DNA from: Amycolatopsis granulosa | GTDB taxonomy: Bacteria; Actinomycetota; Actinomycetes; Mycobacteriales; Pseudonocardiaceae | Direction of reading: 5' to 3' | DNA: 64,000 nt | Assembly (NCBI RefSeq): GCF_011758745.1 | Contig: NZ_JAANOV010000001.1 | Location: 930,001-994,000, forward strand | Part shown: positions 9,372 through 20,512 of the stretch, one piece after another | How the letters are laid out: each line of letters starts with the position of its first letter | Position numbering within the stretch: position 1 is the first letter of the stretch | Notes under the pieces: model-generated | What the model was told of the DNA's origin: nothing | The model's input: the letters and a program-made list of their open reading frames with translations, nothing else | The model's database searches: none | Position numbers and translations under genes: made by a program

Positions 9372-9989
9372 TCAGGGCGCGAAAAGTCCTGCCCTGATCG
9401 CGAGAGCCACCGCCTGGGCCCGGGACGACGCCCGCAGCTTCGTCTTCGCCGAGCGCAACGCGGACCGCACGGCGCTGGGGGTGAGACCGAGTTCCGGGGC
9501 GCTGTCGTCCGCCGTCATCCCCCGTGCGGCGCGCTCGAGGACCGCGATCTCCTGCCCAGTCAGGCCGGCTCGCGGGTCGCCCGGCGGCCCGGCCGGTGGG
9601 CGGGTCACCGCGGCCGCCTCGGACAGGGCGCCGAAGAGGTTTCCCGGCAACTCCCGGGTGAACAGGGAACTGCTGATCACCCCGTCGGCGATCCCGTCCA
9701 GGTCGGCGGCGGCGAGATCGTTCACCGGCGCCGCGTCGGAAGCCAGCACGAACACGACGGCCGACGGGGCCGCCGCGCGGACCTGACGGCACAGTCGCAT
9801 CGGGGCGTCGGCCGAACCGTCGACGACCACGATGTCCGGATCGGACCGTCGCACCGCTCGGATCCCGGCCGGGCTCGGGTCCGCGATCTCCCACCGCGGC
9901 GCCGGCTGTGCCGGTGCGAGGGACCGCAAGGCCCGACGGTGGCCCGGGTCCTCCCCGACGTACATCGCGACGAGGGCAGCCGCGGGCAT
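9372..9989 (-). CDS. LuxR-type response regulator
   Basis: 205 aa; ATG with AGGAG upstream. The receiver-like N-terminus has an acidic pair (GED) and a candidate phospho-Asp in PDIVVVDGS. The C-terminal ~65 residues are a LuxR-like HTH (LTGQEIAVLERAARGM, SAVRSALRSAKTKLRA). It is short for the class, with a compact linker. No sensor kinase is adjacent. It is first of a likely three-gene leftward operon with NlpC/P60 and the second regulator. Confidence 0.85.
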   Translation of the reverse strand: MPAAALVAMYVGEDPGHRRALRSLAPAQPAPRWEIADPSPAGIRAVRRSDPDIVVVDGSADAPMRLCRQVRAAAPSAVVFVLASDAAPVNDLAAADLDGIADGVISSSLFTRELPGNLFGALSEAAAVTRPPAGPPGDPRAGLTGQEIAVLERAARGMTADDSAPELGLTPSAVRSALRSAKTKLRASSRAQAVALAIRAGLFAP

Positions 9990-10159
9990 TCATCAACTCC
10001 TGTGCGTCGAACCGGACGAATGCCCCGACAGTAGTTGATCTTCCAGCAACAGAGCGGGTGAACCGCGGTGACACTGTCAGTAGCACCAACCGGTTCGCCG
10101 CCGCGGCCGTGGCCACTCCGGACGAGAAGCCGTGCGCGGCAACCGGAGCGGTCCCGCCG

Positions 10160-12529
10160 TCACTCCCGCCCGGGCCGCCACCGGCGGTGCGCGGTGCCCG
10201 GCATACCGTGCCGGATCAGCTCCAGGCGCGGCTTCGGACCTTCGGTGCGGCCGGCCTGCGGGCGCCGCGATCCCGCGCGCCACGGCACCGGCCAGTCGGC
10301 GCCGGGGCCCGCGTACTCCTGTTCCGCGGCCGCGTGCAGGGTCCAGTTCGGGTCGTAGAGGTGGGCACGGCCCAGCAGGCACAGGTCCGCGCGGCCCGCC
10401 AGCAGGATCGAGTTCACGTCGTCGTAGGAGGAGATCGCGCCGACCGCCATCGTGGCGATGCCCGTCCGGTTGCGGATCCGGTCGGCGAACGGCGTCTGGT
10501 ACGACCGGCCGAACGCGGGCTTCTCGTCCGGGTGCACCTGACCCGTGGACACGTCCACCACATCGACTCCGGCGTCGGCGAAGGCGGCGGCGATCTCCAC
10601 GGCGTCGTCGGCGGTGATGCCGTTCTCGCACCAGTCCGTGGCCGAGATCCGCACGCTCATCGGCCGCTCCGCCGGCCACACGTCCCGCACCGCGCGGAAC
10701 ACCTCCAGCGGGTACCGCAGCCGCGCCGCCAGGTCACCGCCGTAGTGATCGGTGCGGTGGTTGGTCAGCGGCGAGATGAACGACGACAGCAGGTACCCGT
10801 GCGCGCAGTGCAGTTCGAGCAGGTCGAACCCGGCGTCCGCGGCGCGTGCCGCGGCCGCGGTGAACTGCCCCCGGATCTCGCGCAGGTCCGCCACGGTCAG
10901 CTCGCGCGGCACCTGGTTCACCCCGGGCCGGTACGGCAGCGGCGAAGGAGCGACGACCGGCCAGTTGCCCGACGGCAGCGGCTGGTCGATCCCCTCCCAC
11001 ATCAGCCGGGTCGAGCCCTTGCGGCCCGAGTGCCCGATCTGGATGCCGATCTTCGCGGTGCTCTCGGTGTGCACGAAGTCGGTGATCCGCCGCCACTCGC
11101 GCGCCTGCCCGGCGGTGTAGATCCCGGTGCAGCCGGGCGTGATGCGGCCGGTGCCGGACACGCACACCATCTCGGTCATGACCAGCCCGGCGCCGCCGAG
11201 GGCCTTGCCGCCGAGGTGGACCAGGTGGAAGTCGGCGGGCATGCCGTCCACCGCCCGGTACATGTCCATCGGCGACACCACGACGCGGTTCTTCAGTTCC
11301 AGCCCGCGCAACCGCAGCGGCTGGAACATCGGCGGCCGCACGCTGCCGTCGCCGTGTCCGCGCCGCTGCTCGTGCCGGGCGAACCACTCGTCGACCCGTT
11401 CGACGAACTCGGGGTCGCGCACCCGCAGGTTGTCGTAGGTGACGCGGCGGCTGCGCGTCATGATGTTGAACCCGAACTGCACCGGGTCCTGGTGCACGTA
11501 CTGCCCCAGGTTCTCGAACCACTCCAGGCTGGCCTGCGCGGCGCGCTGGGTCGACTCCACCACCGGCCGCCGCTCGGCTTCGTACGCGGCGAGCGCGCCC
11601 GGCACGTCCGGTTGCTCGTGCAGGGCCGCCGCGAGCGCGAGGGCGTCCTCCATGGCCAGTTTGGTGCCGGACCCGATCGAGAAGTGCGCGGTGTGCGCGG
11701 CGTCGCCGAGCAGGATGATGTTGCCGTGGCGCCACCGCTGGTTGCGCACCGTGGTGAAGTGGATCCACCGGGAGTTGTTCGCCAGCAGCTGCGCGTCGCC
11801 GAGCACATCGGCGACGAGCTCCCGCACCAGTGCGATCGACTTCTCGTCGGACTCGCCGGGGGCGAACCCCCGGTCGGCGAAGCTCTCGAACCCCGCCCGC
11901 TGCCACACCTCGTCGGCCATCTCGACGATGAAGGTGCTGCCGGAGGCGTCGAAGGGGTAGCCGTGGATCTGCATGACGCCGTAGGGCGTGTCGAGTACGT
12001 AGAACTTGAAGGCGTCGAACACCTTGTCGGTGCCCAGCCACATGTAGGCGCAGCGCCGGGTTTCCAGTGCCGGGCGGAAGACCTCCGCGTAGCGGGTGCG
12101 CACCGCGGAGTTCAGCCCGTCGGCCGCGACGACGAGGTCGTAGGCGGCGGCGAGCCGGCCGGGGTCGGGGGCGAGCGTGCGGAAGTGCAGCCGCACACCG
12201 AGTTCGGTGCACCGCTGCTGGAGGATCTGCAGCAGCCGTTTCCGGCTCATCGCGGCGAATCCGTGCCCGCCGCTGGTGAGGACCTGGTCGCGGTAGTGCA
12301 CGTCGATGTCGTCCCAGCGGGCGAACTCGCGCTCCATCTTCCGGTAGATCGTCTCGTCGGCGTGTTCGATGCCGCCGAGCGTCTCGTCGGAGAACACCAC
12401 GCCGAACCCGAAGGTGTCGTCGGCGGCGTTGCGTTCCCACACGTCGATCTCGTCTCCCGGGCTCAGCTGTTTCGCCAGCGCGGCGAAGTACAGGCCGCCC
12501 GGGCCGCCGCCGATGACCGCGATCCGCAT
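10160..12529 (-). CDS. Bifunctional aminobenzoyl-CoA/salicylyl-CoA monooxygenase-reductase
   Basis: 789 aa fusion. Residues 1-~390 are a class A flavin monooxygenase (GGGPGG at 8-13; NIILLGDAAHTAHFSIGSG FAD motif). About 397 to the end is an Old Yellow Enzyme-type FMN reductase (MFQPLRLRGLELKNRVVVSPM, GCTGIYT). This architecture is that of 2-aminobenzoyl-CoA monooxygenase/reductase and of the SdgC-type salicylyl-CoA 5-hydroxylase. It hydroxylates C5 of the CoA-activated ring; in the aminobenzoyl-CoA case the ring is also reduced. The ATG has GAGGGGGCGGG before it and begins 9 bp after the ligase stop, so the two are cotranscribed. The neighbouring RidA gene favours the aminobenzoate reading. 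Confidence 0.9.
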   Translation of the reverse strand: MRIAVIGGGPGGLYFAALAKQLSPGDEIDVWERNAADDTFGFGVVFSDETLGGIEHADETIYRKMEREFARWDDIDVHYRDQVLTSGGHGFAAMSRKRLLQILQQRCTELGVRLHFRTLAPDPGRLAAAYDLVVAADGLNSAVRTRYAEVFRPALETRRCAYMWLGTDKVFDAFKFYVLDTPYGVMQIHGYPFDASGSTFIVEMADEVWQRAGFESFADRGFAPGESDEKSIALVRELVADVLGDAQLLANNSRWIHFTTVRNQRWRHGNIILLGDAAHTAHFSIGSGTKLAMEDALALAAALHEQPDVPGALAAYEAERRPVVESTQRAAQASLEWFENLGQYVHQDPVQFGFNIMTRSRRVTYDNLRVRDPEFVERVDEWFARHEQRRGHGDGSVRPPMFQPLRLRGLELKNRVVVSPMDMYRAVDGMPADFHLVHLGGKALGGAGLVMTEMVCVSGTGRITPGCTGIYTAGQAREWRRITDFVHTESTAKIGIQIGHSGRKGSTRLMWEGIDQPLPSGNWPVVAPSPLPYRPGVNQVPRELTVADLREIRGQFTAAAARAADAGFDLLELHCAHGYLLSSFISPLTNHRTDHYGGDLAARLRYPLEVFRAVRDVWPAERPMSVRISATDWCENGITADDAVEIAAAFADAGVDVVDVSTGQVHPDEKPAFGRSYQTPFADRIRNRTGIATMAVGAISSYDDVNSILLAGRADLCLLGRAHLYDPNWTLHAAAEQEYAGPGADWPVPWRAGSRRPQAGRTEGPKPRLELIRHGMPGTAHRRWRPGRE

Positions 12530-12538
12530 CCCGCCCCC

Positions 12539-14182
12539 TCACCCGGCCTCGGTGTGCGCGCGCTGCCGCAGCTTGAACCGCTGGAGCTTCCCGGTGGCGC
12601 TGCGCGGCAGGCCGTCCACGAACTCGATCGCGCGCGGGTACTTGTAGGGCGCGATCCGCTGCTTGACGAACCGCTGCAGCTCGGCCACCAGGTCCGCGTC
12701 CTCCGCGACGTCCGGCCGCAGGACCACGAACGCCTTGACGATCTGCCCGCGCTCGGTGTCGGGCACACCGACCACGCCGCACTCCTGCACGGCGTCGTGC
12801 GCGAGCAGTGCCTCCTCGACCTCCGGACCGGCGATGTTGTAGCCGGCCGAGACGATCATGTCGTCGTTGCGGGCGAGGTAGTGGAAGTAGCCGTCGGAGT
12901 CGGCGACGAAGGTGTCCCCGGTGATGTTCCAGCCGTTCTGCACGTACACCGCCTGCCGGTCGTCGGCGAGGTAGCGGCAGCCGGTCGGGCCCTTGACCGC
13001 CAGCCGCCCTGGCATGCCCGGGGGCAGCGGATCGCCGTGGTCGTCGAGGATGGCGGCCCGGTAGCCGGGCACGGCCCGCCCGGTCGCGCCCGGCCGGATG
13101 TCGTCGTCGGCGGCGGAGACGAAGATGTGCAGCATTTCGGTGGAACCGATGCCGTCGATGAGCGCCAGGCCGGTCGCGTCGTGCACGGCGCGCCAGGTGG
13201 TCGCCGGCAGGTGCTCCCCCGCCGACACCGCGCGCCGCAGCCGGCCCAGCGCGGCGCCCCGGCCCGAGCGCAGCATCGACCGGTACGCGGTCGGGGCGGT
13301 GAAGCAGACCGTGACACCGTGCGTCTCGATCGCGTCCGCGAGCTGGTCCGGGGACGCCTTCTCGATCAGGAGGGTGGCCGCCCCGGCACGCAGCGGGAAG
13401 ACGAGCAGCCCGCCGAGGCCGAAGGTGAAGGCCAGCGGCGGTGTCCCGGTGAACAGGTCGTCCGCGCGGGGCTTGAGGACGTGGCGGGAGAAGGTGTCGG
13501 CGATCGCGAGGATGTCGCGGTGGAAGTGCATGGTCGCCTTCGGCCGCCCGGTGGTGCCCGAGGTGAAGGCCAGCAGGGCGACGTCGTCGGCGGCGGTGTC
13601 GACGGCGGTGAACGCGGCCGGCACGCCGCGGGTTCGCGCGTCCAGGTCGTCCGGCGCCGGGGAGCCGTAGGTGACCACCGCCGCGCCGCGCAGGTCGGCC
13701 GCGCGCAGCTCGCCGGCGAACCGCGCGTCGCACAGGGCGAGACCGACCTTGCTGATCTCGGCGATCGTGCTGAGTTCCGCCGACCGCAGCAGCGGCATGG
13801 TGGGCACGGCGACCGCGCCGGCCTTCATCACGGCGAGCCAGCACGCGGCCAGTGCCGGCGTGTTGGGGCCGCGCAGCAGCACCCGCTGGCCGGGCACCAC
13901 GCCGAGCTGTTCGGTGAGCACCCGCGCGGTGCGGTCGACCTGGTCGCGCAGATCCCCGTAGGTCCAGGCCCGGCCGTCCGGGGTGAGCAGGCACCGCCGG
14001 TCCGGCCCGCGTTCGGCGATCACCGCGTCGAGCAGTTCCACGCCGCAGTTGAGCCGCTGCGGGTAGTGCAGCCCGGGGAGCTCGGTGAGGAATTCCGGCC
14101 AGGACTCCACCGGCGGGAGGTGGTCCCGGCAGAACGTGTCGACGTGCGCGGAGGGGCTGAGGCCCGGACCGACGGTGGTCAT
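12539..14182 (-). CDS. 2-aminobenzoate (or salicylate) CoA ligase
   Basis: 547 aa member of the ANL adenylate-forming superfamily. The P-loop AFTSGTTGRPKATMHFHRD, the IGSTEM motif and the C-terminal catalytic Lys in PRSATGKLQRFKLR are all present. It resembles aerobic 2-aminobenzoate-CoA ligases rather than general benzoate ligases. It activates the aromatic acid with ATP and CoA for the next gene. The promoter is a TTGACT-16-AATACT pair placed so that transcription would begin at or next to the ATG (leaderless). Confidence 0.88.
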   Translation of the reverse strand: MTTVGPGLSPSAHVDTFCRDHLPPVESWPEFLTELPGLHYPQRLNCGVELLDAVIAERGPDRRCLLTPDGRAWTYGDLRDQVDRTARVLTEQLGVVPGQRVLLRGPNTPALAACWLAVMKAGAVAVPTMPLLRSAELSTIAEISKVGLALCDARFAGELRAADLRGAAVVTYGSPAPDDLDARTRGVPAAFTAVDTAADDVALLAFTSGTTGRPKATMHFHRDILAIADTFSRHVLKPRADDLFTGTPPLAFTFGLGGLLVFPLRAGAATLLIEKASPDQLADAIETHGVTVCFTAPTAYRSMLRSGRGAALGRLRRAVSAGEHLPATTWRAVHDATGLALIDGIGSTEMLHIFVSAADDDIRPGATGRAVPGYRAAILDDHGDPLPPGMPGRLAVKGPTGCRYLADDRQAVYVQNGWNITGDTFVADSDGYFHYLARNDDMIVSAGYNIAGPEVEEALLAHDAVQECGVVGVPDTERGQIVKAFVVLRPDVAEDADLVAELQRFVKQRIAPYKYPRAIEFVDGLPRSATGKLQRFKLRQRAHTEAG

Positions 14183-14217
14183 AGGGCAAGTATTCTCTCT
14201 TCGTGACGACAGTCAAG
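14183..14217 (-). promoter_or_regulatory. Leaderless promoter of the ligase operon with PaaX-type operator candidate
   Basis: On the minus strand, -35 TTGACT (14216-14211), a 16-nt spacer, -10 AATACT (14194-14189), then six bases to the ATG at 14182. TGAC-TGTC-GTCA (14215-14204) is a TGAC-N4-GTCA inverted repeat overlapping the -35. The same arrangement recurs at 18235-18269. Confidence 0.7.
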
Positions 14218-14220
14218 CAA

Positions 14221-14249
14221 TCGTCAGAAGAAGCCGGGCCCGATAAGCT
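14221..14249 (+). promoter_or_regulatory. Promoter of the PaaX-family gene
   Basis: TCGTCA (14221-14226), a 17-nt spacer, TAAGCT (14244-14249), then seven bases to GTG 14257. This fits a leaderless start and argues against the upstream GTG at 14203, which lies inside the operator. Confidence 0.55.
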
Positions 14250-14256
14250 GGCCCGC

Positions 14257-15105
14257 GTGCCCACCGATCCCGAGGACTCCGGGCGCGCACCGAAACCACG
14301 CGCGCTGATCGTCACCGTCTACGGCCTCTACGCCCGGGAGACGGGTGGCTGGATGAGCGTCGCCGCCCTGATCCAGATGCTCGCCCGGTGCGGCGTGGAC
14401 GAGCCCTCGGTGCGCTCGTCGATCTTCCGGCTCAAGCGCCGGGGCCTGCTCACCGCGGCCAAGGCCGGCGGGGTCGCCGGGTACGCACTCTCCGGCACGG
14501 CACGGGAAATCCTCGACGAGGGCGACCGCCGCATCTTCCGGCGCCGCCGCGCCACCACCGGCGAGGGCTGGCTGATCGTGGTGTTCAGCGTGCCCGAGTC
14601 CGAACGCGACAAACGCCACCAGTTGCGCTCCCGGCTGTCCTGGCTCGGGTTCGGCACCGTCTCCGCCGGCGTGTGGATCGCCCCGGCGCACCTGCTCGAC
14701 GAGACGCGGGAAACCCTGGCGCGGCACAGACTCGAGAGCTACGTCGACCTGTTCCGGTCCGATCACGCCGGGTTCGCCGCGACCGCGGAGCGCGTGCGCA
14801 CCTGGTGGGACCTGGACCGGCTGCACGAGCTCTACGACGCGTTCCTCACCCGCCACGCTCCGGTGCTGAGCGGCTACCGGCGGCGGCGCCGCATCGACGG
14901 CGCCCGCGCCTTCGCCGACTATGTCACCGCGCTCACCGACTGGCGCCGCCTGCCCTACCTGGAGCCGGGGCTGCCCCTGGAAGTGCTGCCGCCGCACTGG
15001 ATCGGCCTGCGCGCGGCGGAGGTGTTCTTCGACCTGCGCCGCAGGCTGGCCGGTCCGGCCCACGACTACGTCGAGTCGCTGCGCGCGGCGGCGGTCAGCG
15101 CCTGA
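14257..15105 (+). CDS. PaaX-family transcriptional regulator
   Basis: 282 aa. An N-terminal winged helix (PRALIVTVYGLYARETGGWM, VRSSIFRLKRRGLL) is followed by the PaaX central domain (GEGWLIVVFSVPESERDKRHQLRSRLSWLGFG) and the C-terminal domain (LPLEVLPPHWIGLRAAEVF). PaaX proteins repress aryl-CoA catabolic genes and are released by the aryl-CoA. It lies between the two leftward operons of the pathway and is divergent from the ligase. The start was chosen from promoter geometry and family N-termini; the frame is also open to GTG 14203. It ends 6 bp from the convergent RidA gene. Confidence 0.9.
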   Translation: MPTDPEDSGRAPKPRALIVTVYGLYARETGGWMSVAALIQMLARCGVDEPSVRSSIFRLKRRGLLTAAKAGGVAGYALSGTAREILDEGDRRIFRRRRATTGEGWLIVVFSVPESERDKRHQLRSRLSWLGFGTVSAGVWIAPAHLLDETRETLARHRLESYVDLFRSDHAGFAATAERVRTWWDLDRLHELYDAFLTRHAPVLSGYRRRRRIDGARAFADYVTALTDWRRLPYLEPGLPLEVLPPHWIGLRAAEVFFDLRRRLAGPAHDYVESLRAAAVSA

Positions 15106-15111
15106 CCCGGG

Positions 15112-15504
15112 TCAGACCACGGCGAAGCCCTGCACCTCCACCAGCGCGTCGGCATCCCACAGCCGGGACACCCCGACGGCCGCCATCGCCGGGTAGTCGC
15201 GGCCGGCCAGGCGCCGCCACACCGCTCCGATCTCCCGGGCGTGCGCGCGGTAGTCCGCGAGGTCCGTGGCGTACACGGTGAGGCTCACCAGCCGGTCCGG
15301 TTCACCACCGGCGGCACGCAGGGCGGTGAACAGGTTCGACAGCGCCCGCTCGAACTGGTCGACGACGGTGCCGCCGACGATGCGCCCACCGGCGTCGAGC
15401 GCGGTCTGCCCGGCCAGGAAGATCGTCGTCCCGCTGGCGACCACCGCGTGCGAGAACCCCCGCGGCTGCGCCAGTTCCGGCGGGTCGACCCGTTGCACGC
15501 TCAC
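15112..15504 (-). CDS. RidA/YjgF-family enamine/imine deaminase
   Basis: 130 aa. The RidA fold signatures are FLAGQTALDAGGRIVGG and the C-terminal VSRLWDADALVEVQGFAV, where the Arg aligns with the conserved carboxylate-binding Arg of RidA. GTG 15504 overlaps the SDR stop by 4 bp (GTGA), so it is the last gene of a four-gene operon. Proposed role (inference): hydrolysis of the enamine product of the aminobenzoyl-CoA monooxygenase/reductase, releasing ammonia. Confidence 0.87.
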   Translation of the reverse strand: MSVQRVDPPELAQPRGFSHAVVASGTTIFLAGQTALDAGGRIVGGTVVDQFERALSNLFTALRAAGGEPDRLVSLTVYATDLADYRAHAREIGAVWRRLAGRDYPAMAAVGVSRLWDADALVEVQGFAVV

Positions 15505-16256
15505 TGCACCGTCCCTCCGTCCACCTGGATCGCCTGCCCGGTCACCGCACCCGCCCCGACGCAGAACCACACCGCGTCGGCCACCTCCGCGGGGCTGATC
15601 AACCGGCCGATCGGCTGCTTGCGTGCCAGCGTCTCCCTGGCCTCACCCGGGCTGCGCCCGGTCGTGGCCACGATGGTGCCGATCGTCTGCTCGGTCATCG
15701 GCGTGTCCACGTACCCGGGGCACACCGCGTTCACCGTCACGCCGGTGCGGGCCAGTTCCGCCGCCGCGGCACGCACCAGGCCCAGCACCCCGTGCTTGCT
15801 CGCGGTGTAGGCCGCGATGTACGGCTCGCCGATCCGCGCGGCGGTGGACGCCACCACGACGATCCGCCCCCACCCGGCCGCCCGCATCGGGGGCACCGCG
15901 CGCCGCACGAACCGGAACGGTGCGGTCAGGTTGAGGTCCAGCATGCGCTGCCAGTCGGCATCCGTGGTGCGCTCCAGGCGGGCCGAGTGGCCCGCGCCGG
16001 CGTTGGCCACGAGCACCTCCACCGGACCCCAGTCCCGTTCGATCTCGGTGTGGACGCGGTCGGCCGCGTCCGGATCGGTGACGTCCGCGGGGATCATCTT
16101 CACCGGCGCGGCGCAGCCGCTCGCGGTCTCCGCCAGCTGGTCCCGGCTGCGCGCGACCAGCGCGACCCGGCAGCCCTCGGCGCTCAGCCGCCGGGCGATG
16201 GCGCGGCCGATGCCCCGGCCGGCACCGGTGACCAGCGCGACCCGCCCGTCGCTCAC
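15501..16256 (-). CDS. SDR-family NAD(P)-dependent dehydrogenase
   Basis: 251 aa classical SDR: TGAGRGIG cofactor motif, NAGAG, and the Ser-Tyr-Lys triad (VASTAARIGEPYIAAYTASKH). GTG 16256 has GGGAGG upstream and overlaps the previous stop as GTGA; a longer ATG start at 16268 is possible. Within the operon it most likely oxidises a hydroxyacyl-CoA intermediate after ring reduction. Confidence 0.88.
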   Translation of the reverse strand: MSDGRVALVTGAGRGIGRAIARRLSAEGCRVALVARSRDQLAETASGCAAPVKMIPADVTDPDAADRVHTEIERDWGPVEVLVANAGAGHSARLERTTDADWQRMLDLNLTAPFRFVRRAVPPMRAAGWGRIVVVASTAARIGEPYIAAYTASKHGVLGLVRAAAAELARTGVTVNAVCPGYVDTPMTEQTIGTIVATTGRSPGEARETLARKQPIGRLISPAEVADAVWFCVGAGAVTGQAIQVDGGTVQ

Positions 16257-17079
16257 CGGCCCTCCCACCGCGGCGCCCGGCGCTCGGTGAACGCCGCGTG
16301 GAACTCGGCGTGGTCGCGGGTGGTCATGAGCAGGGCCTGTGTCATCGCGTCCAGCTCCATCGACGCCGAAATGGACATGTCCAGCTCGGCGGTCAGCAGC
16401 GATTTCGTCTGGGCCAGCGCCAGCGTCGGCCCGTCGGCGAGCCTGCGGGCGAGCTCGGCGACCGCGGTGTCCAGCTCGTCGTCGGCGACCAGCCGCGACA
16501 CCAGGCCGTAGCGGTCCGCGGTCTCGGCGTCGATCGTGTCGCCCAGCATCAGCAGTTCGGTCGCCCGGCCGAGCCCGGCCACGCGCGGCAGCAGGTAGGC
16601 CGCGCCCATGTCCCCGCCGGACAACCCCACCTTGGTGAACAGGAAGGCGAACCGGCCGGAGTGCCCGACCACCCGGAAGTCCGAGGCGAGGGCCACCACC
16701 GCGCCGGCGCCGGCCGCGATGCCGTGCACCGCGGTGATGATCGGGATCGGGCAGTCGCGCATCGCCCGGATCACCGCGCCGGTCATCTTGGTGAACCGCA
16801 TCAGGTCCCGCGGCTCCATCTTGATCAGCTCGCCGATGATCTCGTCGACGTCGCCGCCGCCGCAGAACCCCTTGCCCTCACCGCGGATCACCAGCACCCG
16901 CACGTCCTGGTGGTGCGGCAGCTCGGCCAGCAGATCGCGCAGATCGGCGTAGCTTTCGAAGGTCAGCGGGTTGAGCTTCTCCGGCCGGTCCAGCGTCACC
17001 GTCGCGACGCCGTCGGCCTTGCCGAACCGGAAGTGCCGCCAGTCCTCGGTGAGCCGCGGGGAGGCGTGGAAGCGGTAGG

Positions 17080-17083
<4 letters not shown>
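16253..17083 (-). CDS. Enoyl-CoA hydratase/isomerase family protein
   Basis: 276 aa crotonase-fold enzyme: RGEGKGFCGGGDVDE oxyanion loop, then HGIAAGAGAVVALASDFRV. ATG 17083 overlaps the upstream stop as ATGA. It lies third from the end of the ACAD-ECH-SDR-RidA operon. Expected to hydrate, or hydrolytically open, the alicyclic acyl-CoA formed after dearomatisation. Confidence 0.9.
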
Positions 17084-19883
<2,800 letters not shown>

Positions 19884-19984
19884 GCGGCGCGGCGGTGCGC
19901 ACGCGGTCCGGGGAGCCGGGACGCACCTGAGAGCGGCCTCAGCATTCATTTCAACACCCGTGGAAATCTGGCACACTACGGGGC

Positions 19985-20383
19985 ATGACCACTCAGAACC
20001 GCCGGCCACCGGCCTTCGCCCAAGCGTTCAACAAGGTTGCCGTCAAGTTCGCCGGTCGCCGGGTGGCACCGCTGTGGGCCCTCGTCCGGCACCGGGGCCG
20101 CAAGTCGGGCAAGCCGTACCAGACGCCGATCGCGATCGTCGGTTCCACGCCCGGCGCCGTCTACATCGGCTTGCCCTGGGGCCGCCGCACCGACTGGATC
20201 CGCAACCTCCAGGAGGGTGGCGGCACGCTCGTGTGGAAGGGGCGGACGTTCGCCGTCGCCGAACCGGCCTTCACGGGCAAGGACGAGGTGCTGTCGCACG
20301 TCTCCGGCCTGCGCCGCCGCCTTGCCCAGCGGTGGCCGATGGAGGACTACCTGCGGTTGACGTTGCGGCCCACCGGGCAGTGA
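19985..20383 (+). CDS. Nitroreductase family deazaflavin (F420)-dependent oxidoreductase
   Basis: 132 aa, a typical length for the Ddn/DUF385 family. The family pattern is seen in VRHRGRKSGKPYQTPI and the RRTDWIRNLQEGG segment that contacts F420. No membrane segment. No clear SD; the ATG may be read from a short leader. Cytoplasmic reductase of quinone-like or nitro substrates; the partner is unknown. It lies 101 bp downstream of rox on the same strand. Confidence 0.87.
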   Translation: MTTQNRRPPAFAQAFNKVAVKFAGRRVAPLWALVRHRGRKSGKPYQTPIAIVGSTPGAVYIGLPWGRRTDWIRNLQEGGGTLVWKGRTFAVAEPAFTGKDEVLSHVSGLRRRLAQRWPMEDYLRLTLRPTGQ

Positions 20384-20485
20384 CGGCCAGACGGGTCACC
20401 GTCGGGCCCCGCGGCGCGGAGGAACCCGCCCGGCGCTGCGAGATGGCGCGCGGCCCGGGAGCGTGAGCTGGATCGCAGTACAAAG

Positions 20486-20505
20486 GTAGGACTTCCTACT
20501 AATCT
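20486..20505. promoter_or_regulatory. Operator-like palindrome and -10 box before the 3-hydroxybutyryl-CoA dehydrogenase
   Basis: GTAGGA-CT-TCCTAC (20486-20499) is a perfect inverted repeat abutting a -10 TAATCT (20500-20505). Seven bases then lead to the ATG, so the transcript may be leaderless and repressible here. Confidence 0.5.
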
Positions 20506-20512
20506 GCGGGGC

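Noticed and set aside
9908-14206. A 1432-codon plus-strand open frame
   Set aside because: Antisense to the monooxygenase/reductase and ligase genes; composition is typical of a GC-rich shadow frame.
14203-14256. Upstream GTG start of the PaaX-type gene
   Set aside because: Lies inside the TGAC-N4-GTCA operator, adds 18 residues without family similarity, and the promoter fits a start at 14257.
10734-14315. A 1193-codon minus-strand open frame
   Set aside because: Out-of-frame reading of the ligase and monooxygenase genes; Arg/Ala/Pro-rich and without domains.
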